From Yersinia enterocolitica (GTDB lineage: Bacteria > Pseudomonadota > Gammaproteobacteria > Enterobacterales > Enterobacteriaceae), in the NCBI GenBank assembly GCA_002082245.2, contig NBTC02000002.1, forward strand, positions 1,488,001-1,552,000: a stretch of 64,000 bases of DNA. The letters are read 5' to 3'. The position numbers were made by a program, and so were the translations under genes. This document shows, in pieces, positions 19,965 through 31,440 of the stretch. The notes below the pieces were generated by a model. That model had not been told where the DNA came from. It searched no databases and saw nothing but the letters and a program-made list of their open reading frames with translations. The first letter of the stretch is position 1. Each line of letters begins with the position of its first letter.

Positions 19965-20342
19965 ACTTTCCCCAATGCAAATAATTGTTGATGTGCAATA
20001 ACAAGGCGATATCAGCCATTCGGAAAATAAGGAATAACATTCTGCTCAGCGGCAACTAATGCTTCACCCTTTCATTCGGGAACAGGAAAATACAGCACGC
20101 ACGGTGCCCTCTCGTCCCACGTCTGTCCATTGCCTTTTCTCATTCTCACCATGGTGGAACTTATAGTGTTATCGGCACGTGGGAGAAAATGCTTAATAAT
20201 TCGACTTAAGAGAAAAACGCGGCACCGAACACTGCCTGACGTCGCCGCTGCACATCACTTAACGACCATCTGCGTCCACTGGGAAATGCGATAAAAGTCG
20301 CCATGCGCTGGCCCGCAAACGGGCGCAAATGAACTTTAGTGG
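19965..20342. other. Intergenic region between cheV and the MATE gene
   Basis: About 380 bases hold the promoter of cheV and the 3' end region of the MATE gene. An open frame reaches in from within the MATE gene (20206-20592), but its protein is not recognisable and it is a shadow. I see no other feature. Confidence 0.5.
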
Positions 20343-21773
20343 TCAGGCTGTGGGCCGATAGCGCCATAGCCAACGGCCAGAGGACATTCGCCGATAAAAC
20401 AGCACACCACGCACTATCCAGTCGAGGAACATGCCCATCCACACGCCAATGACGCCAAATCCTAGCGTCACACCCAGAATGTAACCGGCGATAATCCGGC
20501 AACCCCACATCCCGGCCAGTGCCACCCACATCGTGTAACTGGCATCCTTCGCCCCTTTTAGGCCGGATGGTAACACCCAAGAGGCGGCCCAAATCGGCAT
20601 AAACAGTGCATTTATCCAGATGAGGTGTTTAACGACAGTAATGACGCCCGGCTCGTTGGTATACAACGAAGCCAAAAAACCTGCGCTGGGGATCGATAAT
20701 AGCGCGATAAAACACACCCCAACCGTCGATAACCAGAAGATATGCTTGAGTTGGCGGATCGGTTGCAAGATCTGCCCTTTCCCTAACCGCGTGCCGATAA
20801 TAATCGTCGAGGTATAGCCCAACGCGTTGCCCGGCAAGTTAATCAGCCCAACAATTGAGAATGCGATGAAATTACCGGCGATCACTTCGGTCCCCATCCC
20901 CGCCACAAAACGCTGAGTAATCAGCTTACCAATGCTAAACATCACTGATTCAACACTCGCGGGAATACCAATACTCAACACCTCAAACATAATCGCCGAG
21001 GTAAACGGCATAAAATATGCTTTGAACGGGATGCGCAGAGTGTGATTGGCACCAAAAATTAGCATTAGCACCACCACCAACGCGCCGATATAGCGAGAAA
21101 GCGTGATACCGATACCGGCACCAATAAAGCCTAAGCCCTGCCAGCTAAATAGGCCGTAAATCAATATGCTACTGATAGCAATATTGAGAATGTTCATCAT
21201 AATATTGATGACCATGGGTAATCGGGTATTACCGGCTCCGCGCAGTGCACCACAACCCACCAAGGTGATGGCCATTGCGGGATAATTCCAGACGGTCAGA
21301 TGCAGATAGGTCAGCGCCATCGCCTTAACGGAGGGATCGGCTTGACTGGCCATCAGATTAATAATCGTCTCACCGGTAAAATGCACCAGTAACACCAAAA
21401 ATAATGAGATGAGCACCAGTAGAGAGATCGATTGACGCGCTGCCGTTTGTGCTTGTTTGCGTTTACGCTGACCAAGACTAAATGACACCACAACCGATGT
21501 TCCCAGCGCAACAGAGGCAAAAAAAGCCACAATCAACATATTGAAGCTATCCGCCAGCCCCACCGCCGCCATGGCCTCTTTACCCAACCAACTCACCAGC
21601 AGTGTGCTAAACACCCCCATCAGCAGCACACAAAGCCCTTCAATAAACAGTGGGATAGCCAGTGGCGTTATCTCACGCCAAAACAGTACCCGATAGGATT
21701 TTCGCTTTTTATACCACGCGCTTGCGTGAAAGATTTTCAACTTAACAGTCCCTGGAATCACGTCCATTTGCAT
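20343..21773 (-). CDS. MATE-family multidrug/metabolite exporter
   Basis: A 476-residue membrane protein with about twelve helices in two similar halves, as in the MATE (NorM/DinF) family. The segments PLFIEGLCVLLMG in the first helix, GNTRLPMVINI after helix five and LPSGLKGAKDASYTMW in the second half are typical of the branch that includes E. coli YeeO-like transporters. It should export cationic compounds by Na+ or H+ antiport. It has no operon partner; the ribosome site is weak. The substrate cannot be told from the sequence. Confidence 0.88.
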   Translation of the reverse strand: MQMDVIPGTVKLKIFHASAWYKKRKSYRVLFWREITPLAIPLFIEGLCVLLMGVFSTLLVSWLGKEAMAAVGLADSFNMLIVAFFASVALGTSVVVSFSLGQRKRKQAQTAARQSISLLVLISLFLVLLVHFTGETIINLMASQADPSVKAMALTYLHLTVWNYPAMAITLVGCGALRGAGNTRLPMVINIMMNILNIAISSILIYGLFSWQGLGFIGAGIGITLSRYIGALVVVLMLIFGANHTLRIPFKAYFMPFTSAIMFEVLSIGIPASVESVMFSIGKLITQRFVAGMGTEVIAGNFIAFSIVGLINLPGNALGYTSTIIIGTRLGKGQILQPIRQLKHIFWLSTVGVCFIALLSIPSAGFLASLYTNEPGVITVVKHLIWINALFMPIWAASWVLPSGLKGAKDASYTMWVALAGMWGCRIIAGYILGVTLGFGVIGVWMGMFLDWIVRGVLFYRRMSSGRWLWRYRPTA

Positions 21774-21939
21774 ACATCAACGCTTTCCACCACTATGGTG
21801 AAACATCCCGATGCGCTGATTTACAATGGTGATTACCCGCGTTAAATTTTAACGTTTTGTCCGCGGTAAAAAATCCTTGCAGATCTCATAATAGAACATG
21901 CGATAAATTTTAGTGAAACATCATTTCACCAAAGTGGTG

Positions 21940-21979
21940 ATGAAATACTTATGCAATGAAACATACATAAATATGCAAA
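21940..21979 (+). promoter_or_regulatory. Two tandem candidate ArgR boxes
   Basis: Two 18-bp boxes lie upstream of argG. The second (core 21964-21977) matches the ARG-box core TGNATWWWWATNCA at all but one position. The first (core 21942-21955) matches its right half well and its left half poorly. Their centres are 22 bases apart, close to the 21 of known tandem ArgR sites. Repression by arginine-bound ArgR is inferred from this. Confidence 0.65.
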
Positions 21980-22065
21980 ATGTCTTTGACTAGAATAGGG
22001 GTTTTGCGATATCAATGTAGGCATTGAAACCTTTGCCAGACAGACCTAATTCATACAGGATTTAA

Positions 22066-23433
<1,368 letters not shown>

Positions 23434-23553
23434 TTATTCTCTTGAACTAAAATTGACAGTGAGTAGCAATCAGACCAAATATCGGCACTAGATCGCGCTT
23501 GCGTTACGTTGCTAACAAAGCCCTGCTGGAAAGGCCGCTTACCTGACCAGCAC

Positions 23554-23581
23554 AAAAAACCGCCTACCTGGCGGTTTTTTT
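23554..23581. terminator. Bidirectional intrinsic terminator of argG and xapB
   Basis: The hairpin ACCGCC-TACCT-GGCGGT is flanked by A6 on the left and T7 on the right, so it has a T-tract in both directions. It lies between the convergent genes argG and xapB. Confidence 0.93.
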
Positions 23582-23637
23582 GTTTCTATGCCACGCCCCT
23601 CAATCAGAGCCATGAATAGTAAAAATATAATATATAA

Positions 23638-24894
23638 TCAATTAGATAGCTGGCGTTCATTCAACTCAGTCGGTTCATGCTTATAGTGAAAAGCAAAGAC
23701 AAAAACAACCGCCAGTACGACAGTATAAGCAGCAAAAGATAACCAAATACTATTCCAATCTTTTACGCCATCGACCGTAAAGTAATCAACCACATGCCCG
23801 CTGCTTATCGCGCCAACATACGCCCCAACGCCGTTTACCATCGTCATAAACAAACCTTGTGCGCTGCCACGGATATTGTGGTCGACTTCTTTTTCGACAT
23901 AAATCGCCCCTGAAATATTAAAGAAGTCAAAGGCGCAGCCATAGACCACCATGGATAACAGTAATAGAACAATGCCGCTGGCGGACGGGTCACCATAGGC
24001 AAACAAGGTGAAACGCAGAGTCCAGGCAATCATACTGATCATCATCACACGCTTAATACCAAAGCGAGATAAAAAGAAGGGAATGGTCAGAATGAAAAAG
24101 ACTTCGGCAATTTGCGCCATCGATAACAAAAGCGACGGGTACTGCACCACGAGGCTATCCTGATAAAGTGGATTCTTGGCAAAATCGTGCAGGAATGGGC
24201 TGCTAAACGTATGGCTAATCTGTAATGAAGCACCCAGTAACATGGCGAATAAGAAGAAAATAGCCATCTTCTTTTGTTTAAACAAAACAAAAGCATCAAG
24301 CCCTAAAAGGTTAACCCATGAGCGATCTTTCTTAGCATTAGAGGTGGGGCAACTGGGTAATGAGAGTGCATACATAGCCAATACCAGCGCCGCACCTGAA
24401 GCAATATAGAGTTGAATATTGCTCAATTCAAAACCGGATAAACTGATAGCCCACATGGCAAAAATAAAACCCACCGTGCCAAAAACACGTACCGGCGGGA
24501 AATCTTTAATCGTATCCAGCCCGGCCTTTTCCAGACAGATATAAGAAATCGTATTCGCTAATGCAATTGTCGGCATATAAACCATCGCATTAAACAGCAT
24601 CACTAAGAACATGATCTTAGGATCGGAAACATTGGCCGCAATTAGCAGCGCGACAGCACCCAATAGGTGGCAGCAGGTATAGAGAATATTGGCTTTAATC
24701 CAGCGGTCGGCAATAATACCGATAATGCTTGGCATTAAAATACAGGCAATTCCCTTCGCACCATAAACTAGCCCCACCTGCGCACCGGTAAAATGGAGGG
24801 TATTCATCATATAGGCACCCAAGGTCACCAGCCAGGCACCCCAGATAAAGAACTGGAGGAAGAACATAACTTTAAGCCGTTTTTTTATTATCAT
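23638..24894 (-). CDS. xapB: Nucleoside:H+ symporter, xanthosine permease type
   Basis: A 418-residue membrane protein of the nucleoside:H+ symporter family (NupG/XapB), with twelve predicted helices and the same length as both E. coli paralogues. The N-terminus MFFLQFFIWGAWLVTLG is characteristic. XapB is preferred over NupG because the next gene upstream is a XapA-type phosphorylase and a XapR-type regulator follows. It imports xanthosine and other nucleosides across the inner membrane and is probably transcribed with xapA. Confidence 0.85.
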   Translation of the reverse strand: MIIKKRLKVMFFLQFFIWGAWLVTLGAYMMNTLHFTGAQVGLVYGAKGIACILMPSIIGIIADRWIKANILYTCCHLLGAVALLIAANVSDPKIMFLVMLFNAMVYMPTIALANTISYICLEKAGLDTIKDFPPVRVFGTVGFIFAMWAISLSGFELSNIQLYIASGAALVLAMYALSLPSCPTSNAKKDRSWVNLLGLDAFVLFKQKKMAIFFLFAMLLGASLQISHTFSSPFLHDFAKNPLYQDSLVVQYPSLLLSMAQIAEVFFILTIPFFLSRFGIKRVMMISMIAWTLRFTLFAYGDPSASGIVLLLLSMVVYGCAFDFFNISGAIYVEKEVDHNIRGSAQGLFMTMVNGVGAYVGAISSGHVVDYFTVDGVKDWNSIWLSFAAYTVVLAVVFVFAFHYKHEPTELNERQLSN

Positions 24895-25039
24895 TTTTAT
24901 TCTCCGTGATACAAAGGTGTCGAGGGAATATGATTTGCTTATTGAGTCTGTAGGGTACTTCCCTCTTCAGCGGTATCCCCTACTGCCTGCGAGCCGCAAT
25001 GACGCCAATAGGGGACTAACCAAAAGGTTGATAGTGTAT

Positions 25040-25903
25040 TTATCGAACGGCTGATGCTTTGCTTTTCAAAAAAGCTTCAATTAGTTTGGTGAAATTAACC
25101 GAGGCCAATTTGGCGCATTTTAAGGTTTGTTCGTGAGACAGAACCACATCAGACAAGCCTTCTGCCAGATTGGTAATTGCCGTTAACGCAATCACTTTTA
25201 AGCCGCAATGGGCCGCAGACAAAACCTCTGGCACCACCGACATCCCCACCACATCTCCCCCTATGATTTGCATCATGCGGATTTCGGCTGGCGTCTCAAA
25301 GCAAGGACCGGGATAGGAGACAAACACCCCTTCGGTCAGAGGGATATCAAGCTGTTGGGCAATCTTGGCCATCTCGGCACGCAAGCCTTTATCATAGGCA
25401 TTCGCCAGGCTAAAGAAACGTGGGCCAAAACGATCATCATTAGGCCCAACCAGCGGTGTTCCTGGCATGGTGTTGATGTGATCTTTAAGCATCACCACTG
25501 AACCCGGTAATACTTCTGGCCGTAATGAGCCGGCGGCGTTAGTACAGAATAAGAACTCGCATCCCATCAGTTTAAAGGTGCGTACCGGATTGGTCATAAT
25601 GCTCATGCCTTGCCCTTCATAGAAGTGACCACGGCCTTTCATACACATCACAGCGACACCAAACAGCTCACCGAGAACCAATTCACCCGCATGCCCGTGC
25701 ACCGAGCTGACCGGGAAGCCGGGAATATCGGCATAACTGAGGGTGGTTTCATTGGTAATTTGTGCCACCAAATCGCCTAAGCCTGAACCTAAAATAAACG
25801 CCGCCTGAGGCTTAAATCCGGGCTTTATTTTCTGAATATACGCGGCAGCCTGAAAGGGTAATTCACTGAAATCAGCATTACTGTTTGAATTTACTGTCGT
25901 CAT
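25040..25903 (-). CDS. xapA: Purine nucleoside phosphorylase II (xanthosine phosphorylase)
   Basis: A 287-residue member of the trimeric purine nucleoside phosphorylase family. Visible are the phosphate-binding FILGSGLGDL start, the HGHAGELVLG and GRGHFYEGQ segments, TNAAGSLRPEVLPGS, and the base-site region VGMSVVPEVLSAAHCG. XapA cleaves xanthosine, inosine and guanosine with phosphate to base and ribose-1-phosphate. It precedes xapB on the same strand with 145 bases between. The upstream 216 bases shared with the divergent EamA gene should hold the XapR-controlled promoter. Confidence 0.9.
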   Translation of the reverse strand: MTTVNSNSNADFSELPFQAAAYIQKIKPGFKPQAAFILGSGLGDLVAQITNETTLSYADIPGFPVSSVHGHAGELVLGELFGVAVMCMKGRGHFYEGQGMSIMTNPVRTFKLMGCEFLFCTNAAGSLRPEVLPGSVVMLKDHINTMPGTPLVGPNDDRFGPRFFSLANAYDKGLRAEMAKIAQQLDIPLTEGVFVSYPGPCFETPAEIRMMQIIGGDVVGMSVVPEVLSAAHCGLKVIALTAITNLAEGLSDVVLSHEQTLKCAKLASVNFTKLIEAFLKSKASAVR

Positions 25904-26119
25904 AATAAAACCCCTTAATTATTTTTTATTTATCAAATAAACGGGTCATCCAATAAACCGGCTAAATAATAAATAGGTAGCGAGATAGATATTCCTCTCC
26001 ATCATATGCAGGGGGTTATGACACAACCAATACTAAAATCCCGCTTATCCATACTGAAAAGGTAATGGTTCATGGTGCATTTCCACGCAATTATCGTCGA
26101 TCACAAGAGGGTAATAAGT

Positions 26120-27007
26120 ATGCACATGACAACAGAAATAGTTAAAGCACATCTGCAAATGCTGGGGTTTACCGCCCTGCTAGGAGGTTCTTTTATTGCC
26201 AGCGCCACCATCAGCAATGCCTTGCCCCCCATGGTTATCACTTGGTTAAGATATGCTATCGCCAGCTTGCTTTTTATGGTGTTACTGGTGAGTCAGAGGT
26301 TATTTAAATTACCTAAATTGCGCGATTTAGGCCGCTACACGTTAATTAGTTTGCCGCCATTACTCTATTTTGCTTGCATGATATTTTCACTACAGACCAC
26401 CAGCGCATTAAATTCGAGTGCGTTATATACCACCGTGCCATTAATGAGCCTGATAATGAGCATGCTGTTAATCAAATCGAAATCGACATGGTCAGTGCTG
26501 GTGGCCTTATTAATGGGGATTTTAGGCGCGTTGCTTATTATTTTTAAGGGCGATTTATCTCAGCTTTTACATCTGTCGCTTATGCCGTCTGATTATTTAT
26601 TCCTGTTCGGCTGCTTAGGAATGGCACTTAATCCCATCGTAGTAAAGAAGTTACATCGTGGCGAACTGGCGTTGGTTCTCACTGGCTGGAGTTTGATCTG
26701 TGCCACGCTATTGTTAACCGCAGTCGTCGCCTATCAACTGCCAGAAATCGAATGGCGAAATATTAGCGTTATAACCTGGAGTGGGGTTTTCTATCTTGCA
26801 ACCTTTGCCACCGCGTTAAGTTTCTTCCTGTTTCAAAAAGCTTGCATTGTGCTCTCTCCGGCCAAAGTATCAGGTTATGTATATCTGATACCGCTGTCGG
26901 TTATTGCGACCAATGTGGTGCTAGGGCAGGCAATAAATTGGCAGGAGATCGCCGCTGGGGTCACTTTAGTGGTTATTGCGATGGTCATGTTGGTTAAAGC
27001 TAAGTGA
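26120..27007 (+). CDS. EamA/DMT-family transporter
   Basis: A 295-residue protein with ten predicted membrane helices in two EamA repeats, as in drug/metabolite exporters (RhaT/RarD/YdcZ group). The start at 26120 (MHMTTEIVK) is chosen for its AGAGGG ribosome site; the frame is open to 26072. It lies between xapA and xapR and converges on xapR with only 8 bases between the stops. A role in export of purines or another metabolite is possible, but the substrate is not shown by the sequence. Confidence 0.85.
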   Translation: MHMTTEIVKAHLQMLGFTALLGGSFIASATISNALPPMVITWLRYAIASLLFMVLLVSQRLFKLPKLRDLGRYTLISLPPLLYFACMIFSLQTTSALNSSALYTTVPLMSLIMSMLLIKSKSTWSVLVALLMGILGALLIIFKGDLSQLLHLSLMPSDYLFLFGCLGMALNPIVVKKLHRGELALVLTGWSLICATLLLTAVVAYQLPEIEWRNISVITWSGVFYLATFATALSFFLFQKACIVLSPAKVSGYVYLIPLSVIATNVVLGQAINWQEIAAGVTLVVIAMVMLVKAK

Positions 27008-27015
27008 CAGCGGCA

Positions 27016-27909
27016 TTAAAATAACGCAAGCAACCGCTCCAGCGGCCGCGTCATGCTACCGGGATGATAAACGGCAAACAGATCAGCGGAGAGATTGTCT
27101 ATCAGCGGGATGAATTTAATATTAGGCCATGGGATTTCCTGCATGCTTTCAGGAACCAGAGCGATGCCAAGATTGCTGTTTACAAAAGCCAGTTGGGTCT
27201 GTGGTTCATCAAATTGATAAATAGTCAGCGGCTTACAACCTGCGGCGAGGCAACTATTATATAAATTTTTGGAGTAGCCAGAGTTAGCAAAAGTGAGGAA
27301 TATCAGGTTCTGGCCGGAGAGTTCTTTCAAAGTGAGCATTTTTTTATCTGCCAGCACGCTCTCATTAGACACCGCAACCGCAACCCGCTGCTTCTCAACG
27401 CACTGATAGACCAGCGCCGGGCTTTGCTCTAGGGAAGCACAACGCCAGAAGCCGATATCAAGCTTCTTACTTAATAGCGCTTCATACTGTTTGCTGGGCG
27501 GAAACTCATGCAAAGACCACGTGGTGTTAGGGTTAAGCGTTTTAAAAAGTTTGAATTTCTCTAATAATTGGTGCCAAAGCGCCGAACCAATAATGCCTAT
27601 ATTGAGGTGGCTTTGCTCATGGCGGGCAATATAAGACACACGGCTTAATGAGTTTTCTATATTCTCAAAGACTTCTTTCATCTCAGCCTGCATCATCTCA
27701 CCCGCCAGAGTTAATACCACATTACGGCTGTCCCGGATAAATAAAGGGAAACCCAAAGCATCTTCCAACTCTTTAATTTGCAGGCTTAACGGTGGTTGCG
27801 AGATATGAAGGCGTTCAGCGGCTTTTCCAAAGTGCAGTTCTTCTGATACGGCTAAGAAATAGCGGATCATTTTCAAATTGATACGACCGGAAAAAAGAAG
27901 CTTCTGCAT
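27016..27909 (-). CDS. xapR: LysR-family regulator of the xanthosine genes
   Basis: The 297-residue regulator has a LysR winged helix (LHFGKAAERLHISQPPLSLQIKELE, given here only in part of its span, residues 20-50) and a C-terminal effector domain. The RYFLAVSEELHFG start region is close to E. coli XapR (294 residues). The ATG at 27909 is preferred to the TTG at 27921. E. coli XapR activates xapAB when xanthosine is present; the same role is inferred from the adjacent xapA and xapB. Confidence 0.78.
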   Translation of the reverse strand: MQKLLFSGRINLKMIRYFLAVSEELHFGKAAERLHISQPPLSLQIKELEDALGFPLFIRDSRNVVLTLAGEMMQAEMKEVFENIENSLSRVSYIARHEQSHLNIGIIGSALWHQLLEKFKLFKTLNPNTTWSLHEFPPSKQYEALLSKKLDIGFWRCASLEQSPALVYQCVEKQRVAVAVSNESVLADKKMLTLKELSGQNLIFLTFANSGYSKNLYNSCLAAGCKPLTIYQFDEPQTQLAFVNSNLGIALVPESMQEIPWPNIKFIPLIDNLSADLFAVYHPGSMTRPLERLLALF

Positions 27910-28009
27910 GCCACTATCCAATTATGTTAATGCGTAACCTAACTTATCTTTTGATAATAACACTATCTGATTATTCAACGACTAAAAACCACCCGAACAA
28001 TTCAAAACC

Positions 28010-28062
28010 ATTCGAGTTGCAGGTAGATGTAGCCAATCCCCTGCAACGTCAAGGATAAAGGG
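28010..28062. repeat. ERIC element with internal deletion
   Basis: The left end (ATTCGAGTTGCAGG) and the right end (CTGCAACGTCAAGGATAAAGGG) of an ERIC sequence are joined with the central palindrome missing. It is followed directly by an orphan ERIC right end at 28063-28092. Confidence 0.75.
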
Positions 28063-28097
28063 AACACCCCCTGTAATTTCAAGGACTAAGGCCCCCC

Positions 28098-28293
28098 AAA
28101 GTCATTGTGATTACAGGTAGGCAGCAAGAGAATGAACCCCGATGAGCTTACTCATGTAAGTGATTCGGGTGACAAATCGGTCAGGAACCGATTTGAACGC
28201 CGCTTGCGGCGGCCTCAACGAGACGAGGCCCAAGGATGGGCCGAGTAATGAACGTAGCTAACACCCCCTGTAATTTCAAGGACTAAGGCCCCC
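28098..28293. repeat. ERIC element carrying a 75-bp insertion
   Basis: The central ERIC palindrome is present (GAGCTTACTCATGTAAGTGA, flanked by ACCCCG and CGGGT). Compared with the next copy, 75 extra bases at 28173-28247 interrupt it after the core. The insert consists of three small hairpins, the first with perfect 8-bp arms (AAATCGGT/ACCGATTT). The rest of the unit is nearly identical to the following copy. Confidence 0.85.
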
Positions 28294-28409
28294 AAAGTCA
28301 TTGTGATTACAGGTAGGCAGCAAGAGAATGAACCCCGATGAGCTTACTCATGTAAGTGATTCGGGTGAATGAACGTAGCTAACGCCCCTGTATTTTCAAG
28401 GACGAAGGG
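28294..28409. repeat. ERIC element overlapping the end of cobT
   Basis: A full-length ERIC unit without the insert, nearly identical to the preceding copy, so the two form a tandem direct duplication with offset 197. Its right end (TTTTCAAGGACGAAGGGG) contains the stop codon and last four codons of the minus-strand cobT gene. Confidence 0.85.
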
Positions 28410-29457
28410 GGGTGGGTAATTCAATATTACTTTCAGCCAACAACCCCATATTATTATACATGGCACAGGCGGCATCCACTAAATGCATGGCAATTGCGGC
28501 GCCACTGCCCTCACCTAGCCGCATGCCCATTTGCAAGTATGGCTCGAGTTGCAGATGGCTTAGCGCAATGACCGCACCTTTTTCTGCTGATAGATGAGAG
28601 GGGATCAAATAGTCACGGACTCCCGGTGCGATACGGCAAGCCGCTAACGCAGAAGCATATGAGAGGAAACCATCCAACACCACTGGTAACCCCGCCGCCG
28701 CCGCACCAAGCATCACGCCGGTCATACCTACCAAATCAAAACCACCCACTTTCGCCAACACATCAATACCATCATTGGCATCTGGATGATTGGTTTCGAT
28801 AGCACGGCGCACTACCGCCACTTTATGATGTAACTGCGCGCTAGGAAAATTCGCCCCAATCCCTACCACCAATTCAGGATCGCTGTCAGTAAACACGCTG
28901 ACCATCGCCGCTGCTGGCGTAGTATTCGCCATACCCAACTCACCAACGCCAAACACTTTCACGCCTTCAGCCGCCTGCCGTAATGTCAGCAGTGCACTGG
29001 CACAAAGTAAATCCTCTGCCTGCTGGCGAGTCATTGCCGCTTCACGGGCGATATTGCCACTGCCACGCGCCACTTTCATATCCACCACACCGGGTAGTGT
29101 CTCGCTATCAATACCCACATCGACAATTTTTACTTCAACACCGGCATTAGCCGCTAGCACGCAAACACCTGTTACCCCCTTCACCATGTTCAACGCCTGA
29201 ACCAGCGTGACCACTCGAGGTGAAATAGCCACGCCTTCATCGTAGACGCCATGATCTGCTGCCATCACAATAATTTGTTTGCGCACAACCTGATGCCCGT
29301 ATAACCCCCGCATTCCAGCCAGTTGAACCGCCAGTTGTTCCAGGCGACCTAAGCTACCTGGTGGTTTCAGTAAACCATCCAACCGCACCTGTGCTCGGGC
29401 CATCGCCTTGCTATCCAGCGGCGCAATCGTGCGCAGAATCGATGAAAGTGTTTGCAT
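28396..29457 (-). CDS. cobT: Nicotinate-nucleotide:dimethylbenzimidazole phosphoribosyltransferase
   Basis: The 353-residue enzyme makes alpha-ribazole 5'-phosphate from nicotinate mononucleotide and dimethylbenzimidazole in nucleotide-loop assembly. The catalytic Glu region is visible as [12 protein letters not shown] near the C-terminus, and the [13 protein letters not shown] segment near the N-terminus is characteristic. The start at 29457 has a GAGG site; the frame is open 23 codons further. The last residues (PLRP) and stop are encoded by an ERIC repeat end. It is the last gene of the cob operon. Confidence 0.95.
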   Translation of the reverse strand: MQTLSSILRTIAPLDSKAMARAQVRLDGLLKPPGSLGRLEQLAVQLAGMRGLYGHQVVRKQIIVMAADHGVYDEGVAISPRVVTLVQALNMVKGVTGVCVLAANAGVEVKIVDVGIDSETLPGVVDMKVARGSGNIAREAAMTRQQAEDLLCASALLTLRQAAEGVKVFGVGELGMANTTPAAAMVSVFTDSDPELVVGIGANFPSAQLHHKVAVVRRAIETNHPDANDGIDVLAKVGGFDLVGMTGVMLGAAAAGLPVVLDGFLSYASALAACRIAPGVRDYLIPSHLSAEKGAVIALSHLQLEPYLQMGMRLGEGSGAAIAMHLVDAACAMYNNMGLLAESNIELPTPLRP

Positions 29458-29461
29458 GTAC

Positions 29462-30097
29462 TTAACCTCGTATTGCAGGCTGCCAAACAGCCCGACTGTT
29501 AAACGCACGCAGCGTGACAAATCCATCGTGGATCTCTAATACGCTGTATGCCCCCTGATCAAAATGAAAATGCCACATAGCCGCCGCTGGCATGGCCAGC
29601 AAACGAGCCAACATCAGGCTTAATACCCCCTGATGAGCAACCAGTAGCCGATTGTTATCACTACTTTGTGGTGAAGTACCCGACGCTAACAGCAGTGGCT
29701 GGATAACTTTTTCAACCCGGGCAGAGAACTGAGGGAATGACTCTCCTCCGGTGGGACTTGCCTGTTGCCAATCGGCCACCCATTGTGCCCATGCATCCGG
29801 GTCTTCCCGCTGTAAATCATGATGATGGCGCATTTCCCAGTCACCAAAATTCATTTCATTTAGTTGCCCGTCGCTATCGGCACTCACCCGGTGCCCGGCG
29901 AGTATGATGTCAGCGGTATGGCGGGCGCGCAGCAACTGGCTGCTGACGCCCTGACTAAAATCCACATCCGCTAACCAATCGGCCACCCATCCGGCCTGCT
30001 CCACGCCCTGTGGCGTTAGCGCCAAATCAGTCAGGCCGCAAAAAACGCCACGCAAATTGGCCTCGGTTTGCCCGTGGCGTACCAGAAAAAGTCGCAT
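29462..30097 (-). CDS. cobC: Alpha-ribazole-5'-phosphate phosphatase
   Basis: A 211-residue histidine phosphatase with the catalytic motif [10 protein letters not shown] at its start. CobC removes the phosphate from alpha-ribazole phosphate or adenosylcobalamin phosphate in the last steps of cobalamin synthesis. The ATG at 30097 is preferred over the TTG at 30109. It sits between cobS and cobT, 4 bases before cobT, whereas in Salmonella cobC is outside the operon. Confidence 0.9.
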   Translation of the reverse strand: MRLFLVRHGQTEANLRGVFCGLTDLALTPQGVEQAGWVADWLADVDFSQGVSSQLLRARHTADIILAGHRVSADSDGQLNEMNFGDWEMRHHHDLQREDPDAWAQWVADWQQASPTGGESFPQFSARVEKVIQPLLLASGTSPQSSDNNRLLVAHQGVLSLMLARLLAMPAAAMWHFHFDQGAYSVLEIHDGFVTLRAFNSRAVWQPAIRG

Positions 30098-30151
30098 AGA
30101 ATGACTCAATATTGAGATTATTCAGGAAATAACGCTGTTATTGCAAAGCAG

Positions 30152-30898
30152 CTACAACAGCGCCAGCAAAAACACCAACTCACCTATTTCGGCAGCCGCG
30201 CCCAACGTATCACCGGTTTGACCGCCTAAACGGCTACGCAGATAGATTGCCAACAACAGCACTACCGCCATGGTAATCACCAGTGCCAACAGCGCAGTCC
30301 CTTTCCCCAGTAACAGGGTAAGTATTGCGCCCCCCACTAATGTGACGGCAGTTTGCCGGCCGGTAACTTTACCGATGTAAATATTGCCCAAGCCATTGCC
30401 TGCGCGGGCATAACGCTGGCGGTACATCAACAACACAATCACCGTACGCCCCGCCACTGAAGCTGCCATTAGTATTGCCAGCATCGGTACATCGCGCAGT
30501 GCCAGCTCACTCACCACCAGCACTTTCGCCACCACGATAAAAATCAAGGCTAAACCGCCGTTAGTCCCAAGGCGGCTATCACGCATGATCTCCAACATCT
30601 GCTCGCGTTTACGTGCGGAAAACACGCCATCGCAGGTATCTGCCAAACCATCAAGGTGGAAAGCGCCAGTGACCAGCGCCAGTGCCAGCACATAACCCAG
30701 TGCCGCTAACGGAATGCCACACCAAGGTACCAGTAGGGTAAAGACCAGCGCGCCGATGATACCGACAATCAGCCCGATCAGTGGGAAACCGATAATGCCG
30801 CGTTCGTACTGATCCATCGCCAACCCTTGCGTCCAGCGCTCTGGCACCGGAATCCGGGTCATAAACTGCAAGGTGGCGAGAAATAGACGCAGGCTCAT
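30152..30898 (-). CDS. cobS: Adenosylcobinamide-GDP ribazoletransferase
   Basis: A 248-residue polytopic membrane protein that joins AdoCbi-GDP with alpha-ribazole (phosphate) to form the cobalamin ring-nucleotide product. The motif [13 protein letters not shown], which binds the metal needed for transfer, is clear, followed by the [11 protein letters not shown] segment. It overlaps cobU by 4 bases (ATGA). Confidence 0.95.
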   Translation of the reverse strand: MSLRLFLATLQFMTRIPVPERWTQGLAMDQYERGIIGFPLIGLIVGIIGALVFTLLVPWCGIPLAALGYVLALALVTGAFHLDGLADTCDGVFSARKREQMLEIMRDSRLGTNGGLALIFIVVAKVLVVSELALRDVPMLAILMAASVAGRTVIVLLMYRQRYARAGNGLGNIYIGKVTGRQTAVTLVGGAILTLLLGKGTALLALVITMAVVLLLAIYLRSRLGGQTGDTLGAAAEIGELVFLLALL

Positions 30899-31440
30899 TT
30901 AATTTTTACCTCAATGCCGGAAACCACCAGAAACACTTGGTCAGCGGCAGCAGCCAGGCGCTGATTGACCCGACCGGCGATATCGCGAAAATGTCGCGCT
31001 AAACGATTTTCAGGCACAATGCCCATCCCCAGTTCATTCGTCACCAAATAAATCGGTGCTGAACTTCGGGCACAGGCGGCCAGCAGATCGGTAATTTGTT
31101 GCTGAATCCCCACTTCAAGTAACGTGAAATCCATCTGCTCCGGCGGCGTATCACCGGCCTGTTCAAACAGCAGATTAGTGATAAGGGTGGTAATACACTC
31201 CAACATCACCGCTTCGCCGGGTTCCACTTGCTGATCCAACACTGCTCCCAGATCCCGATAACCTTCCCAGGTACGCCAGTGTGCCGGGCGACTGGCGCGA
31301 TGTAACTCAACCCGCGCGGCCATTTCCACATCTGTTACCACTGAGGTGGCAATGTAAAACACCCGCTCAGCCGCCTGTGCCGCCAACCGTTCAGCCAGCG
31401 AACTTTTGCCGCTGCGCGCACCTCCGGTAATCAAAATCAC
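30895..31440 (-). CDS. cobU: Adenosylcobinamide kinase/guanylyltransferase
   Basis: The 181-residue bifunctional enzyme phosphorylates adenosylcobinamide and transfers GMP to it. The P-loop GGARSGKSS is at the N-terminus, and [13 protein letters not shown] contains the His that carries GMP in the Salmonella enzyme. The start codon is GTG at 31440, overlapping the cobQ stop (GTGA). Confidence 0.95.
   Translation of the reverse strand: MILITGGARSGKSSLAERLAAQAAERVFYIATSVVTDVEMAARVELHRASRPAHWRTWEGYRDLGAVLDQQVEPGEAVMLECITTLITNLLFEQAGDTPPEQMDFTLLEVGIQQQITDLLAACARSSAPIYLVTNELGMGIVPENRLARHFRDIAGRVNQRLAAAADQVFLVVSGIEVKIK

Noticed and set aside
20206..20592. 128-codon frame overlapping the end of the MATE gene
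   Set aside because: It overlaps the MATE gene in another frame and its product has no recognisable domain.
28010..28409. Repeats considered as a CRISPR array
   Set aside because: Units are long, differ by an insertion, have no regular spacers and match ERIC structure; no cas genes nearby.
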